Source: Prado023 sp963700475
Lineage (GTDB): Bacteria; Actinomycetota; Actinomycetes; S36-B12; CAIYMF01
Direction of reading: 5' to 3'
Assembly (NCBI GenBank): GCA_963700475.1
Contig: CAVOXR010000015.1
Span: forward strand, 649,258 to 713,257
Length of the DNA: 64,000 bases
Shown here: positions 28,801 to 36,983 of the stretch, in pieces
How the letters are laid out: each line of letters starts with the position of its first letter
Position numbering within the stretch: position 1 is the first letter of the stretch
The notes under the pieces: model-generated
What the model was told of the DNA's origin: nothing
The model's database searches: none
Seen by the model: only the letters and a program-made list of their open reading frames with translations
Program-made: the position numbers and the translations under genes

Positions 28801-29832
28801 ATGCGTCGAATCGCTGCCGTGGTCGGTCTCGGACTGGTGCTCGCGGCGTGCGGCCCCGAGCAACGGGCCCCTGAGACTCCGGAGACCTCGCCGCCGGCCA
28901 CGACCTCGCCCGCGCCTGCGAACCCGGAACCGGAGCCCATTGCCCCGACCACGTCGCCGCTGAGCGGCCGTGAGGGTGGTGTGGGCACACCCGTCATGGT
29001 CGTCAAGCTCGACAACACGCCGAGCGCCCAACCGCACCGGGGACTCACCAAGGCCGACATCGTCTACGTGGAGCCCGTGGAGTGGGGCCTGACCCGCCTG
29101 GCTGCTGTGTTCTCCACACAGATGCCTGGCACGGTGGGTCCGGTCCGCAGCGCCCGGGTCAGCGACATCGACCTGTTCGCCCCGCTGGGGAACATCGCGT
29201 TCGTCTACTCGGGCGCCCAGCGGCGACTGCAGCCGAAGCTGGCGGCCGCCGGATGGACCCAGGTGTCCCAGGACGTCAACAGCCCGGGTTTCCAGCGCGA
29301 GCGTGGCACCGGCCGCTACGCCCCCTACAACCTCATGGCCGACCCGCAGGAGATCCTGGCCACCTCGGGAGCCACGGCCGTCTCCCAGGACATCGGGTTC
29401 GTGTTCGACGAGCAGCCCCCGGATGGCGGCAAGGAGGCCACCCGGGTGACCGCTCGGTGGCCGTCGATGTCCGTGCAGTTCCGCTGGAACGCCAAGAAGG
29501 ACCTCTACGACGTCTGGATGAACGGCCGCCAGGCGCTGGACACCGACAAGCCCGGCGTCCAGCGCGCCTCCTCGGTCATCGTGCAGTACGTCAAGGAGGT
29601 CGACTCCGGATATGGCGACAAGTTCGGCGGCCGGACCCCCCTGACGATCGTGACGGGGTCGGGCAAGGGCGTCCTGCTGCGCGACGGGGTGGCCCAGAAG
29701 ATCACCTGGGAGAAGGCCTACCCCGAGGACCCCACGGCCTACTACGACCTCGACGGGAACCCCGTGGTCCTCGATCCGGGACAGGTCTGGATCCTGCTCA
29801 AGGACCGGACCAGCAAGGTGACGATCGAGTAG
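28801..29832 (+). CDS. DUF3048 domain lipoprotein
   Basis: 343-residue exported lipoprotein. The signal peptide ends in the lipobox LVLAACG, and the cysteine near residue 17 would be lipidated. A Pro/Thr/Glu-rich linker (about 20-60) leads to the DUF3048 domain (VMVVKLDNTPSAQPHRGL, VGPVRSARVSD, RGTGRYAPYNL). The family is related to YerB of Bacillus and its function is unknown. The gene has its own leaderless promoter and is followed by pdxS. Confidence 0.83.
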   Translation: MRRIAAVVGLGLVLAACGPEQRAPETPETSPPATTSPAPANPEPEPIAPTTSPLSGREGGVGTPVMVVKLDNTPSAQPHRGLTKADIVYVEPVEWGLTRLAAVFSTQMPGTVGPVRSARVSDIDLFAPLGNIAFVYSGAQRRLQPKLAAAGWTQVSQDVNSPGFQRERGTGRYAPYNLMADPQEILATSGATAVSQDIGFVFDEQPPDGGKEATRVTARWPSMSVQFRWNAKKDLYDVWMNGRQALDTDKPGVQRASSVIVQYVKEVDSGYGDKFGGRTPLTIVTGSGKGVLLRDGVAQKITWEKAYPEDPTAYYDLDGNPVVLDPGQVWILLKDRTSKVTIE

Positions 29833-29919
29833 GGCGGCTGACCGCCCGATCAGCGTTTCGCGCCGCCGCGCCCCGGGACGTAACCTTGTCCCATCGTCCC
29901 GACCGGCGCAGGAGAACTC

Positions 29920-30828
29920 GTGAGCAGCATCGAAGACACCGCAGGAACCGCCCTTGGCACCGACCGCGTCAAGCGCGGCATGGCTGAGATGCTCAAGGGC
30001 GGCGTGATCATGGACGTGGTCAACGCCGAGCAGGCCCGGATCGCCGAGGATGCCGGCGCCGTTGCCGTCATGGCCCTCGAGCGTGTCCCCGCCGACATCC
30101 GGGCCCAGGGCGGGGTGTCGCGCATGAGCGACCCGGACATGATCGAGGGGATCATCGACGCGGTCTCCATCCCCGTGATGGCCAAGGCCCGGATCGGGCA
30201 CTTCGTCGAGGCCCAGGTGCTGGAGTCCCTCGGCGTCGACTACATCGACGAGTCCGAGGTGCTGACACCGGCCGACTACACCCACCACATCGACAAGTGG
30301 GCGTTCACCGTCCCCTTCGTCTGTGGCGCGACCAACCTGGGTGAGGCGCTGCGCCGGATCACCGAGGGTGCGGCCATGATCCGCTCCAAGGGCGAGGCCG
30401 GAACCGGGGACGTGTCCAACGCCACCACGCACATGCGCTCCATCCGGGGCGAGATCCGGCGGTTGTCGTCGATGAGCCACGACGAGCTCTACGTGGCCGC
30501 CAAGGAGCTCCAGGCGCCCTACGAGCTGGTGCGCGAGATCGCCGAGCGCGGGTCCCTCCCGGTCGTGCTGTTCACTGCCGGCGGGATCGCGACCCCGGCC
30601 GATGCGGCCATGATGATGCAGCTCGGCGCCGACGGCGTGTTCGTGGGCTCGGGGATCTTCAAGTCGGGCAACCCGGCGGAGCGGGCCAACGCCATCGTCC
30701 AGGCCACCCTGCACTTCAACGACCCCGGGATCATCGCGAAGGTCTCCCGCGGGCTGGGTGAGGCGATGGTCGGGATCAACGTCGAGGAGATCCCGGCACC
30801 GCACCGCCTCGCCGAGCGCGGGTGGTGA
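29920..30828 (+). CDS. pdxS: Pyridoxal 5'-phosphate synthase subunit PdxS
   Basis: 302-residue barrel that makes PLP from ribose 5-phosphate, glyceraldehyde 3-phosphate and ammonia delivered by PdxT. The catalytic lysines are in PVMAKARIGHFVEAQ and IRSKGEAGTG. The start is GTG with an AGGAG site. pdxT overlaps its 3' end by seven bases. PLP is needed by GcvP, encoded in the same window. Confidence 0.96.
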   Translation: MSSIEDTAGTALGTDRVKRGMAEMLKGGVIMDVVNAEQARIAEDAGAVAVMALERVPADIRAQGGVSRMSDPDMIEGIIDAVSIPVMAKARIGHFVEAQVLESLGVDYIDESEVLTPADYTHHIDKWAFTVPFVCGATNLGEALRRITEGAAMIRSKGEAGTGDVSNATTHMRSIRGEIRRLSSMSHDELYVAAKELQAPYELVREIAERGSLPVVLFTAGGIATPADAAMMMQLGADGVFVGSGIFKSGNPAERANAIVQATLHFNDPGIIAKVSRGLGEAMVGINVEEIPAPHRLAERGW

Positions 30829-31427
30829 CCGGCCCCACCATCGGGGTCCTCGCGCTCCAGGGGGATGTGCGTGAGCACCTGCACGCCCTGGAGTCGGTCG
30901 GGGTGCGCGCGGTCCCGGTCAAGGACGCCGGGGCGCTGGAGGGCGTCGATGGCCTGGTCCTGCCCGGCGGCGAGTCCACGACGATCTCGATGCTGGCAAT
31001 CCGTTGGGGCCTGATGGAGCCGCTGCGCGACGCGGTGCGTGCCGGGATGCCCATGTACGGCTCGTGCGCCGGGATGATCCTGTTGGCAGACACGATCCTC
31101 GACGGCCGCGCCGACCAGCGCCCCATCGGCGGGATCGACATGGTGGTGCGACGCAATGCGTTCGGTCGCCAGGTGGACTCGTTCGAGGCCGACGTGGACT
31201 TCCCTGCACTCGGGGCCGAGCCGATCCGCGCCGTGTTCATCCGCGCCCCCTGGGTGGAGTCGGTCGGTCCGTCGGTCGAGGTTCTCGCCTCCGTCCCGGC
31301 CGCTGCGGGCGATAGGATCGTTGCCATCCGAGCGGGGTCGCTGCTGGCCACCTCGTTCCACCCCGAACTCACCGGAGACCATCGGGTGCACGCGTTGTTC
31401 GCCACCATGGTGCGCGACGCCGCCTGA
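30822..31427 (+). CDS. pdxT: Pyridoxal 5'-phosphate synthase glutaminase subunit PdxT
   Basis: 201-residue glutaminase that feeds ammonia to PdxS. The triad is visible: Cys in YGSCAGMIL and His-Glu in SFHPELTGD. The substrate loop LPGGESTT is intact. The GTG start overlaps pdxS by seven bases, consistent with equimolar expression. Confidence 0.96.
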   Translation: MVTGPTIGVLALQGDVREHLHALESVGVRAVPVKDAGALEGVDGLVLPGGESTTISMLAIRWGLMEPLRDAVRAGMPMYGSCAGMILLADTILDGRADQRPIGGIDMVVRRNAFGRQVDSFEADVDFPALGAEPIRAVFIRAPWVESVGPSVEVLASVPAAAGDRIVAIRAGSLLATSFHPELTGDHRVHALFATMVRDAA

Positions 31428-31446
31428 GTCGAATCGAAGGAGCACC

Positions 31447-32199
31447 ATGTCCGGCCACTCCAAGTGGGCGACCACCAAGCACAAGAAGGCCGCGATCGAC
31501 GCCAAGCGCGGCAAGCTCTTCGCCAAGCTGATCAAGAACATCGAGGTCGCGGCACGAACCGGGGGAGGGGACGTTGACGGCAACCCCACCCTCTACGACG
31601 CCATCCAGAAGGCGAAGAAGAACTCCGTCCCCGCCGACAACATCGACCGTGCCCTCAAGCGTGGCTCCGGCGCGGACGCCGGCGGAGCCGACTGGCAGAC
31701 GATCATGTACGAGGGCTACGGGCCGAACGGCGTCGCGGTGCTGGTCGAGTGCCTCACCGACAACCGCAACCGCGCAGCCACCGAGGTTCGCGTCGCGATG
31801 ACCCGCAACGGCGGGAACATGGCCGATCCGGGCAGCGTGTCCTACCTCTTCGCCCGCAAGGGCGTCATCATCGTGCCGAAGTCCGACGGGCTGACCGAGG
31901 ACGACGTGCTGATGGCCGTCCTGGATGCCGGCGCGGAGGAGGTCAACGACCTCGGCGAGGCGTTCGAGGTGATCACCGAGGCGTCGGACATGGTGCCGGC
32001 CCGCAAGGCGCTGCAGGCGCAGGGCTTGGACTACGAGTCGGCCGAGGCTGAGTTCGTCGCCTCCGTGGAGGTCCAGCTCGACGCCGCGGGCGCAGTGAAG
32101 ATCATGCGGCTGGTCGATGCCCTCGAGGACAGCGACGACGTGCAGAACGTCTTCACCAATGCGGACATCCCCGCCGAGGTCCTGGCCGAGTTGGAATAG
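31447..32199 (+). CDS. yebC: YebC/PmpR family regulator
   Basis: 250-residue protein with the invariant N-terminus SGHSKWATTKHKKAA. Family members act as DNA-binding regulators or in ribosome rescue at proline stretches. An AAGGAG site precedes the ATG. It follows pdxT by 19 bases. In many bacteria yebC is linked to ruvC, as here across the wax-ester synthase-like gene. Confidence 0.93.
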   Translation: MSGHSKWATTKHKKAAIDAKRGKLFAKLIKNIEVAARTGGGDVDGNPTLYDAIQKAKKNSVPADNIDRALKRGSGADAGGADWQTIMYEGYGPNGVAVLVECLTDNRNRAATEVRVAMTRNGGNMADPGSVSYLFARKGVIIVPKSDGLTEDDVLMAVLDAGAEEVNDLGEAFEVITEASDMVPARKALQAQGLDYESAEAEFVASVEVQLDAAGAVKIMRLVDALEDSDDVQNVFTNADIPAEVLAELE

Positions 32200-32268
32200 C
32201 GCTCGGCCCCCATCCGCCGGGCCGCACGGGTACGGTTCGGATACCCCCGCCAGCACAGGAGCGACGAC

Positions 32269-34172
32269 GTGGCAGAGCAGGATCGGACAACCTCGGAGGA
32301 CTCGGGCGCGACGGCGACGCCCGCAGCAACCGCGGCCCCCGCGAAGGAGTCCGACGCGGCTCCGGCCAGGAAGGCCGCCGCGAAGAAGGCACCCGCCGCC
32401 ACGAAGGCGCCTGCCAAGAAGGCTCCTGCAAGGAACGCGCCCGCGAAGAAGGCTGCCCCAGCGAAGAAGGCGCCCCAGCGAAGAAGGCAGCCCCAGCGAA
32501 GAAGGCAGCCCCAGCGAAGAAGGCAGCCCCAGCGAAGAAGGCAGCCCCAGCGAAGAAGGCTCCGGCCGCGAAGAAGACCGCCCCGGCGAAGGCGGTCGCG
32601 GCGACCAAGCCCCCGGCGAAGAAGGCTGCCCCGACCCCCGCCCCAGCGGCAGCCACCAGCGGCCGCAAGCGCGCCGCCGCCAAGAGGACTGCCCGGGCAG
32701 CAGCCGGAAGCGTGAGCGCCGCTGTCGGCTCCGCGACGGCCGCAGGGCGCGCCGTGAGCGACCCCACCGTGATCTCCCCACGCCGGTTGTCCGGGTTCGA
32801 CTTCGCCACGTGGCGCCTGGCGTCCAATGACCCGTCGATGCGCTCGCCGATCATCGGGCTGATCGCCCTGGAGTCCAGCCCCGACTGGGACCAGCTCGTC
32901 GACCGGTTCGACCGGGCCAGCAGGGTGGCCCCGGTCCTGCGGCAGAAGGTGCTCGAGGGTCCCTCGGACATCCTGAGCCCGCGCCTGGTGATCGACCCCG
33001 ACTTCGACCTCAGCTTCCACATGCGCCGCTTCCGGGTGGCGGACCCCGGCAGCTGGGACCAGGTGCTGATCGAGGCCAGACGGCAGTCGATGGCCGATTT
33101 CGACCTTGCCCGGCCGCTGTGGCGTGTGACGCTCCTCGAGGGCCTCCAGGGCGGGCGGGCGGCGCTGATCGTCAAGCTGCATCACGCCATCGCCGACGGT
33201 CAGGGCGCGATGATGCTCGGAGCGACGGTGATCGACCTTGTGCCCGGTGGGCAGGACCTGGGCCCGATGCCCCCGGCGCCGACCGCGGCTCCACTGGACG
33301 GAGCGGGCTTCCTCGGAACGGCCGTTGTGGACGCGTCGTCCTTCCTCATGAGGTCGGTGAAGGAGGTCTCGGACTCCGCGCTGCCGATCGCTGGGCGCGC
33401 GCTGCGCGACCCCGTGGGCGCGGTCGAGGACGTCATGGGGGTGCTGAAGTCCATCACCAAGTTCCTGTCGATGCCGTCCTCGCCGATGTCGCCCGTGATG
33501 CGAGGGCGGTCGATCAACTACCACTTCATCACCCTCGACGTCCCGATGTCGGAGCTCAAGGCCGCCTCCAAGCCGCACGGCGTGAGCCTCAATGACGCGT
33601 TCATGGCCGGTGTCACCGGTGGCCTGCGGATCTACCACGAGCGCCGGGGCGAGCCGGTGAGCATGTTGCGCTGCAACATGCCGATCAGCCTGCGCAACCC
33701 GGATCGTCCGGCGCAGAACGCCGTGACGATCGCCCGCTTCGAGGTCCCCGTGGACATCCTCGACCCGGTCGAGCGGATGCGGGCCATCCGCGAGATCGTC
33801 GGCTCCTGGCGGCACGAGCCGGCGCTGCACCTGGTCGACCCGATGGCTGAGGTGGGGTACCGCCTCATGCCCTCCGAGGTGTTCACCTCGACCGCGCAGA
33901 CCAGTGACTTCACCGCCAGCAACGTGCCCGGCGTGCCGATCCCCGTGTGGATCGCCGGCGCGAAGGTGCGCGCGATGTACCCGCTGACCGCCACGGTGGG
34001 AGCGGCGACGAACATCACGCTGCTCTCCTACGCGGGCAATGCCGGGATCGGCATCTCGATGGACGATGCCGCCATCCCGGACCGCGAGCTGTTCATCGAG
34101 TGCATCCGGGCCGGGTTCGCCGAGGTTGTGGGCCATCCCGTGAACGCCAGCGACCCGGTGGCGGGGGAGTAG
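32269..34172 (+). CDS. WS/DGAT-family acyltransferase with a lysine/alanine/proline-rich N-terminal tail (one frameshift)
   Basis: The C-terminal 480 residues (from about 32712) are a wax ester synthase/diacylglycerol acyltransferase domain with the catalytic motif HHAIADG, implying neutral-lipid synthesis. Upstream is a low-complexity tail starting at GTG 32269 and rich in PAKKA units like histone H1 or mycobacterial HupB tails. As written it leaves frame at a 17-base repeat unit (32470-32486). Adding one base restores a 634-residue fusion. After the break the original frame uses CGA, AGA and AGG codons, whereas the corrected frame uses GC-ending codons, which supports the fusion. The alternative is two overlapping genes (GTGA at 32712). 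Confidence 0.75.
32452..32558 (+). repeat. 18-bp tandem repeat encoding AAPAKK
   Basis: Six units: one with a single change (32452-32469), one of only 17 bases (32470-32486) and four identical units GCAGCCCCAGCGAAGAAG (32487-32558). The short unit causes the frame break in the tail. Copy number is probably variable. Confidence 0.85.
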
Positions 34173-34211
34173 CCCCTCACTGGGGGCAGGGCAGCGGGCA
34201 GAGCCCCGCTG
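34172..34211 (+). terminator. Tandem hairpins after the WS/DGAT gene
   Basis: GCCCC-TCACT-GGGGGC (34172-34187) starts at the stop codon. CAGCGGG (34192-34198) with CCCGCTG (34205-34211) follows. There is no U-tract. They separate the gene from the ruvC promoter. Confidence 0.45.
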
Positions 34212-34250
34212 TGCACGCGTGTCGTGACGGTGGCAGCGCCCGCCTCCCGA

Positions 34251-34256
34251 TAGGGT
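34251..34256 (+). promoter_or_regulatory. -10 box of ruvCAB
   Basis: TAGGGT, 29 bases before the ruvC GTG. The start site would fall inside the LexA-type box that follows, and GGGAGG serves as ribosome-binding site. Confidence 0.5.
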
Positions 34257-34257
34257 G

Positions 34258-34271
34258 CGAACACCTGTTCG
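34258..34271. promoter_or_regulatory. LexA (SOS) box upstream of ruvC
   Basis: CGAAC-ACCT-GTTCG matches the actinobacterial and Gram-positive LexA consensus CGAAC-N4-GTTCG exactly. It overlaps the expected transcription start of ruvC, a position suited to repression until DNA damage. Confidence 0.8.
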
Positions 34272-34285
34272 TATCGGGAGGTCAC

Positions 34286-34900
34286 GTGCGCGTACTCGGG
34301 GTGGATCCGGGCCTGACCCGATGTGGCGTGGGCCTGGTCGAGGGCTCACTCGGCCGTCCGCTGACCCTCCGGCATGTCGAGGTGGTCACCACGCCGGCGT
34401 CCGATCCGCTGCCGGAGCGGCTGTTGGTGATCAGCCGGAGGATCCAGGAGCTCATCGACGAGTTGTCGCCCGATGTCGTCGCCATCGAGCGCATGTTCAG
34501 CCAGCACAACCTGCACACCGTCATGGGCACCGCCCAGGCCTCAGCAGCGGCGGTGCTCGCGGCGGCGGAGGCAGGGCTGCCGGTCGCCTGGCACACGCCC
34601 AGCGAGGTGAAGGCCGCCGTGACCGGTGCCGGGCGTGCCGACAAGGCCCAGGTCGCCGGCATGGTCGTGAGGATCCTGCGCCTGGAGACCGCCCCGAAAC
34701 CGGTGGACGCGACCGACGCCCTTGCGCTGGCGATCTGCCACGTCTGGCGGGGGGCGGCCAATGCACGGATCGCGTCGGCGGTTGCCGCCTCGGCGCCCTC
34801 ACGGATCCCGACGCGGGTCCCGCGAGCAGGAGTCGTTCCGAAGAATGGCGCGCCTCCCCGTTCGGCTGGGGTCAGCCTGCGGGCCGGGGGGTCCCGGTGA
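34286..34900 (+). CDS. ruvC: Holliday junction endonuclease RuvC
   Basis: 204-residue resolvase that cuts Holliday junctions together with RuvAB. Acidic active-site residues are visible in GVDPGLTR, VVAIERMF and DATDALALAICH. The C-terminus is about 30 residues longer than in E. coli, with a Pro/Arg-rich tail. The start is GTG with a GGGAGG site. It overlaps ruvA as GTGA and carries an SOS box. Confidence 0.94.
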   Translation: MRVLGVDPGLTRCGVGLVEGSLGRPLTLRHVEVVTTPASDPLPERLLVISRRIQELIDELSPDVVAIERMFSQHNLHTVMGTAQASAAAVLAAAEAGLPVAWHTPSEVKAAVTGAGRADKAQVAGMVVRILRLETAPKPVDATDALALAICHVWRGAANARIASAVAASAPSRIPTRVPRAGVVPKNGAPPRSAGVSLRAGGSR

Positions 34901-35505
34901 TCGCCTTCGTCCACGGCACGGTCGCCTCGGTCGACGCCGACCACGCTGTCATCGACGTCGGCGGTGTCGGGCTCTCCGTCATGTGCGGACCGCGAACCCT
35001 GGCGGAGCTGCGTCCCGGTGCACCGGCCAAGGTGGCCACGGCGCTGGTCGTGCGTGAGGACTCGCTGACCCTTTTCGGATTCAGCGACGAGGACGAGCGG
35101 CAGGCCTTCGAGGTGCTCCAGTCGGTCACGGGCATCGGGCCCCGCACGGCCCAGGCGATCCTTGCGGTGCTCACCGTTGACCAGTTGCGGGCTGCAGTCG
35201 CCACGGACGACCTCGTGACTCTGTCCAAGCCTCCCGGAATCGGGCGCAAGGGGGCGGCTCGGATCGCCCTCGAGCTCAAGGACCGCCTCGGGGCGCCCAC
35301 GACCTCGACAGCCGCCAGTCGGGCCGCCGACGACTGGTCGACCCCGGTCATCGACGGGCTCATCGCCCTCGGTTGGCCGCCGAGGGACGCCCGAGCCGCG
35401 GCCGAGGCCGTGTCGGGTGAGGCGGAGGCCGTGCTGGCCGAGGGCGGCCACCCGTCCGTGCCGGCGCTCCTGCGCTCTGCCCTGCGTCACCTGGACCGCG
35501 CGTGA
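34897..35505 (+). CDS. ruvA: Holliday junction branch migration protein RuvA
   Basis: 202 residues. The OB-fold N-terminal domain, two helix-hairpin-helix motifs (SVTGIGPRTAQAIL, KPPGIGRKGAARIALELKDR) and a C-terminal domain III (about 145-200) that contacts RuvB are all present. GTG start overlapping ruvC. Confidence 0.94.
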   Translation: MIAFVHGTVASVDADHAVIDVGGVGLSVMCGPRTLAELRPGAPAKVATALVVREDSLTLFGFSDEDERQAFEVLQSVTGIGPRTAQAILAVLTVDQLRAAVATDDLVTLSKPPGIGRKGAARIALELKDRLGAPTTSTAASRAADDWSTPVIDGLIALGWPPRDARAAAEAVSGEAEAVLAEGGHPSVPALLRSALRHLDRA

Positions 35506-36578
35506 GCGACGACGAACTGGTGCGCGGGGAGGCCGACGACGAGGACATCGCGGCTGAGGGGGCCCTGCGGCCTCGCAGCCTTGCGGACTTCATCGGCCAG
35601 GACCGGGTGCGCTCCCAGCTCGGGCTGGTCCTGGAGGCCGCGCGGCACCGGAACGCCACCGCGGACCACGTGCTGCTCTCCGGGCCGCCCGGGCTGGGGA
35701 AGACCACCCTGGCGATGATCATCGCCGGGGAGATGTCGGCTCCGATGCGGATCACGTCCGGGCCGGCGATCCAGCACGCGGGAGACCTGGCCGCCGTGCT
35801 GTCCAGCCTGGTGCCCGGTGAGGTGCTCTTCCTCGACGAGATCCATCGGATGGCACGCCCGGCCGAGGAGATGCTCTACGTCGCGATGGAGGACTTCCGG
35901 GTCGACATCGTGGTGGGCAAGGGCCCGGGAGCCACGGCCATCCCCCTGGACCTCGCTCCGTTCACCCTGGTGGGGGCCACCACCAGGGCGGGACTGCTCC
36001 CGGGGCCGCTGCGCGACCGGTTCGGGTTCACCGCCCACATGGACTTCTATGCCGACTCCGACCTCTACACGATCGTGAACCGGTCGGCCCGGCTGCTGGG
36101 GGTCGAGATCGACGCGGCCGGCGCTGAGGAGATCGCCGGGCGCTCTCGCGGCACGCCACGGGTGGCCAACCGCCTGCTGCGCCGCGTGCGGGACTACGCC
36201 CTGGTGCATGGCGACCGGTCCATCGACCAGCGGACCGCCCACGCGGCGTTGGACCTCTACGAGGTCGATGCCCTGGGCCTGGACCGCCTTGACCGGGCCG
36301 TCCTCGAGGCGCTGCTCAAGACCTTCCGGGGCGGCCCTGTGGGCCTGTCCACGCTGGCCGTGGCGGTCGCGGAGGAGCCCGAGACGGTCGAGACGGTGGC
36401 TGAGCCCTTCCTCGTGCGCGCAGGGTTGCTGTACCGCACTCCCCGTGGCCGGGTGGCCACGGAGGCCGCCTGGCGCCATCTGGGCATGGTGCCACCGACC
36501 ACGGTCGGGCAGATCGGGCTGCCGTTCGACAGCGACGCACCGGAAGGGAATGACCGAGGTAGCGCGGCGGGCGTCTAG
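35502..36578 (+). CDS. ruvB: Holliday junction helicase RuvB
   Basis: 358-residue AAA+ motor of branch migration. Walker A is GPPGLGKTT, Walker B is LFLDEIHR, sensor 1 is VGATTRAGLL and the arginine finger region is PLRDRFG. The C-terminal winged helix is intact. GTG start overlapping ruvA by four bases. Confidence 0.96.
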   Translation: MSDDELVRGEADDEDIAAEGALRPRSLADFIGQDRVRSQLGLVLEAARHRNATADHVLLSGPPGLGKTTLAMIIAGEMSAPMRITSGPAIQHAGDLAAVLSSLVPGEVLFLDEIHRMARPAEEMLYVAMEDFRVDIVVGKGPGATAIPLDLAPFTLVGATTRAGLLPGPLRDRFGFTAHMDFYADSDLYTIVNRSARLLGVEIDAAGAEEIAGRSRGTPRVANRLLRRVRDYALVHGDRSIDQRTAHAALDLYEVDALGLDRLDRAVLEALLKTFRGGPVGLSTLAVAVAEEPETVETVAEPFLVRAGLLYRTPRGRVATEAAWRHLGMVPPTTVGQIGLPFDSDAPEGNDRGSAAGV

Positions 36579-36608
36579 AATCGGCACCAATTGTGCGAAA
36601 GGTCCTCC

Positions 36609-36983
36609 ATGACGCTCGTTGAACTCCTGCCCTTTGCTGCCATCGCGGCTGCATTCTGGCTCCTGATCATCCGCCCGTCCTCGACCCGGCGGAAGGCCCA
36701 GGCGGCGCTGGTGGCCTCACTGGCCCCCGGACAGAGGATCATGACCACGGCGGGGGTCTTCGGAACGATCGTGTCCATCGACGCGGAGCGCGTGTCGGTG
36801 GAGATCGCACCGGGTGTCGTCATCGAGATGCTCGCTGTTGCCATCGCCAAGGTCGTCCCAGCTCCGGTGGACAGCGCCCCCGCGCCCGCTCTGCCGGACA
36901 CTGAATCCCCCGACTCCGCCGCCGACGACAGCGGCGCGGACGCGGACGTGGCCGGAACAACCCTGGAGGCCGATCGTGGCTAG
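36609..36983 (+). CDS. yajC: Preprotein translocase subunit YajC
   Basis: 124-residue inner-membrane accessory of SecDF. One membrane segment (about 8-24) is followed by the family motif PGQRIMTTAGVFGTIV and an acidic, Asp/Ala-rich tail. secD starts eight bases before its end, so the two are co-translated. An AAAGG site precedes the ATG. Confidence 0.9.
   Translation: MTLVELLPFAAIAAAFWLLIIRPSSTRRKAQAALVASLAPGQRIMTTAGVFGTIVSIDAERVSVEIAPGVVIEMLAVAIAKVVPAPVDSAPAPALPDTESPDSAADDSGADADVAGTTLEADRG

Noticed and set aside
32452..32558. CRISPR-like or satellite array
   Set aside because: Units are contiguous, 18 bases long, without spacers, and code for AAPAKK.
32269..32715. Separate 148-residue Arg/Gln/Pro-rich gene overlapping the WS/DGAT gene
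   Set aside because: After the 17-base unit this frame reads CGA-AGA-AGG codons atypical for the genome, while the other frame continues the PAKKA pattern; a one-base loss explains it better.
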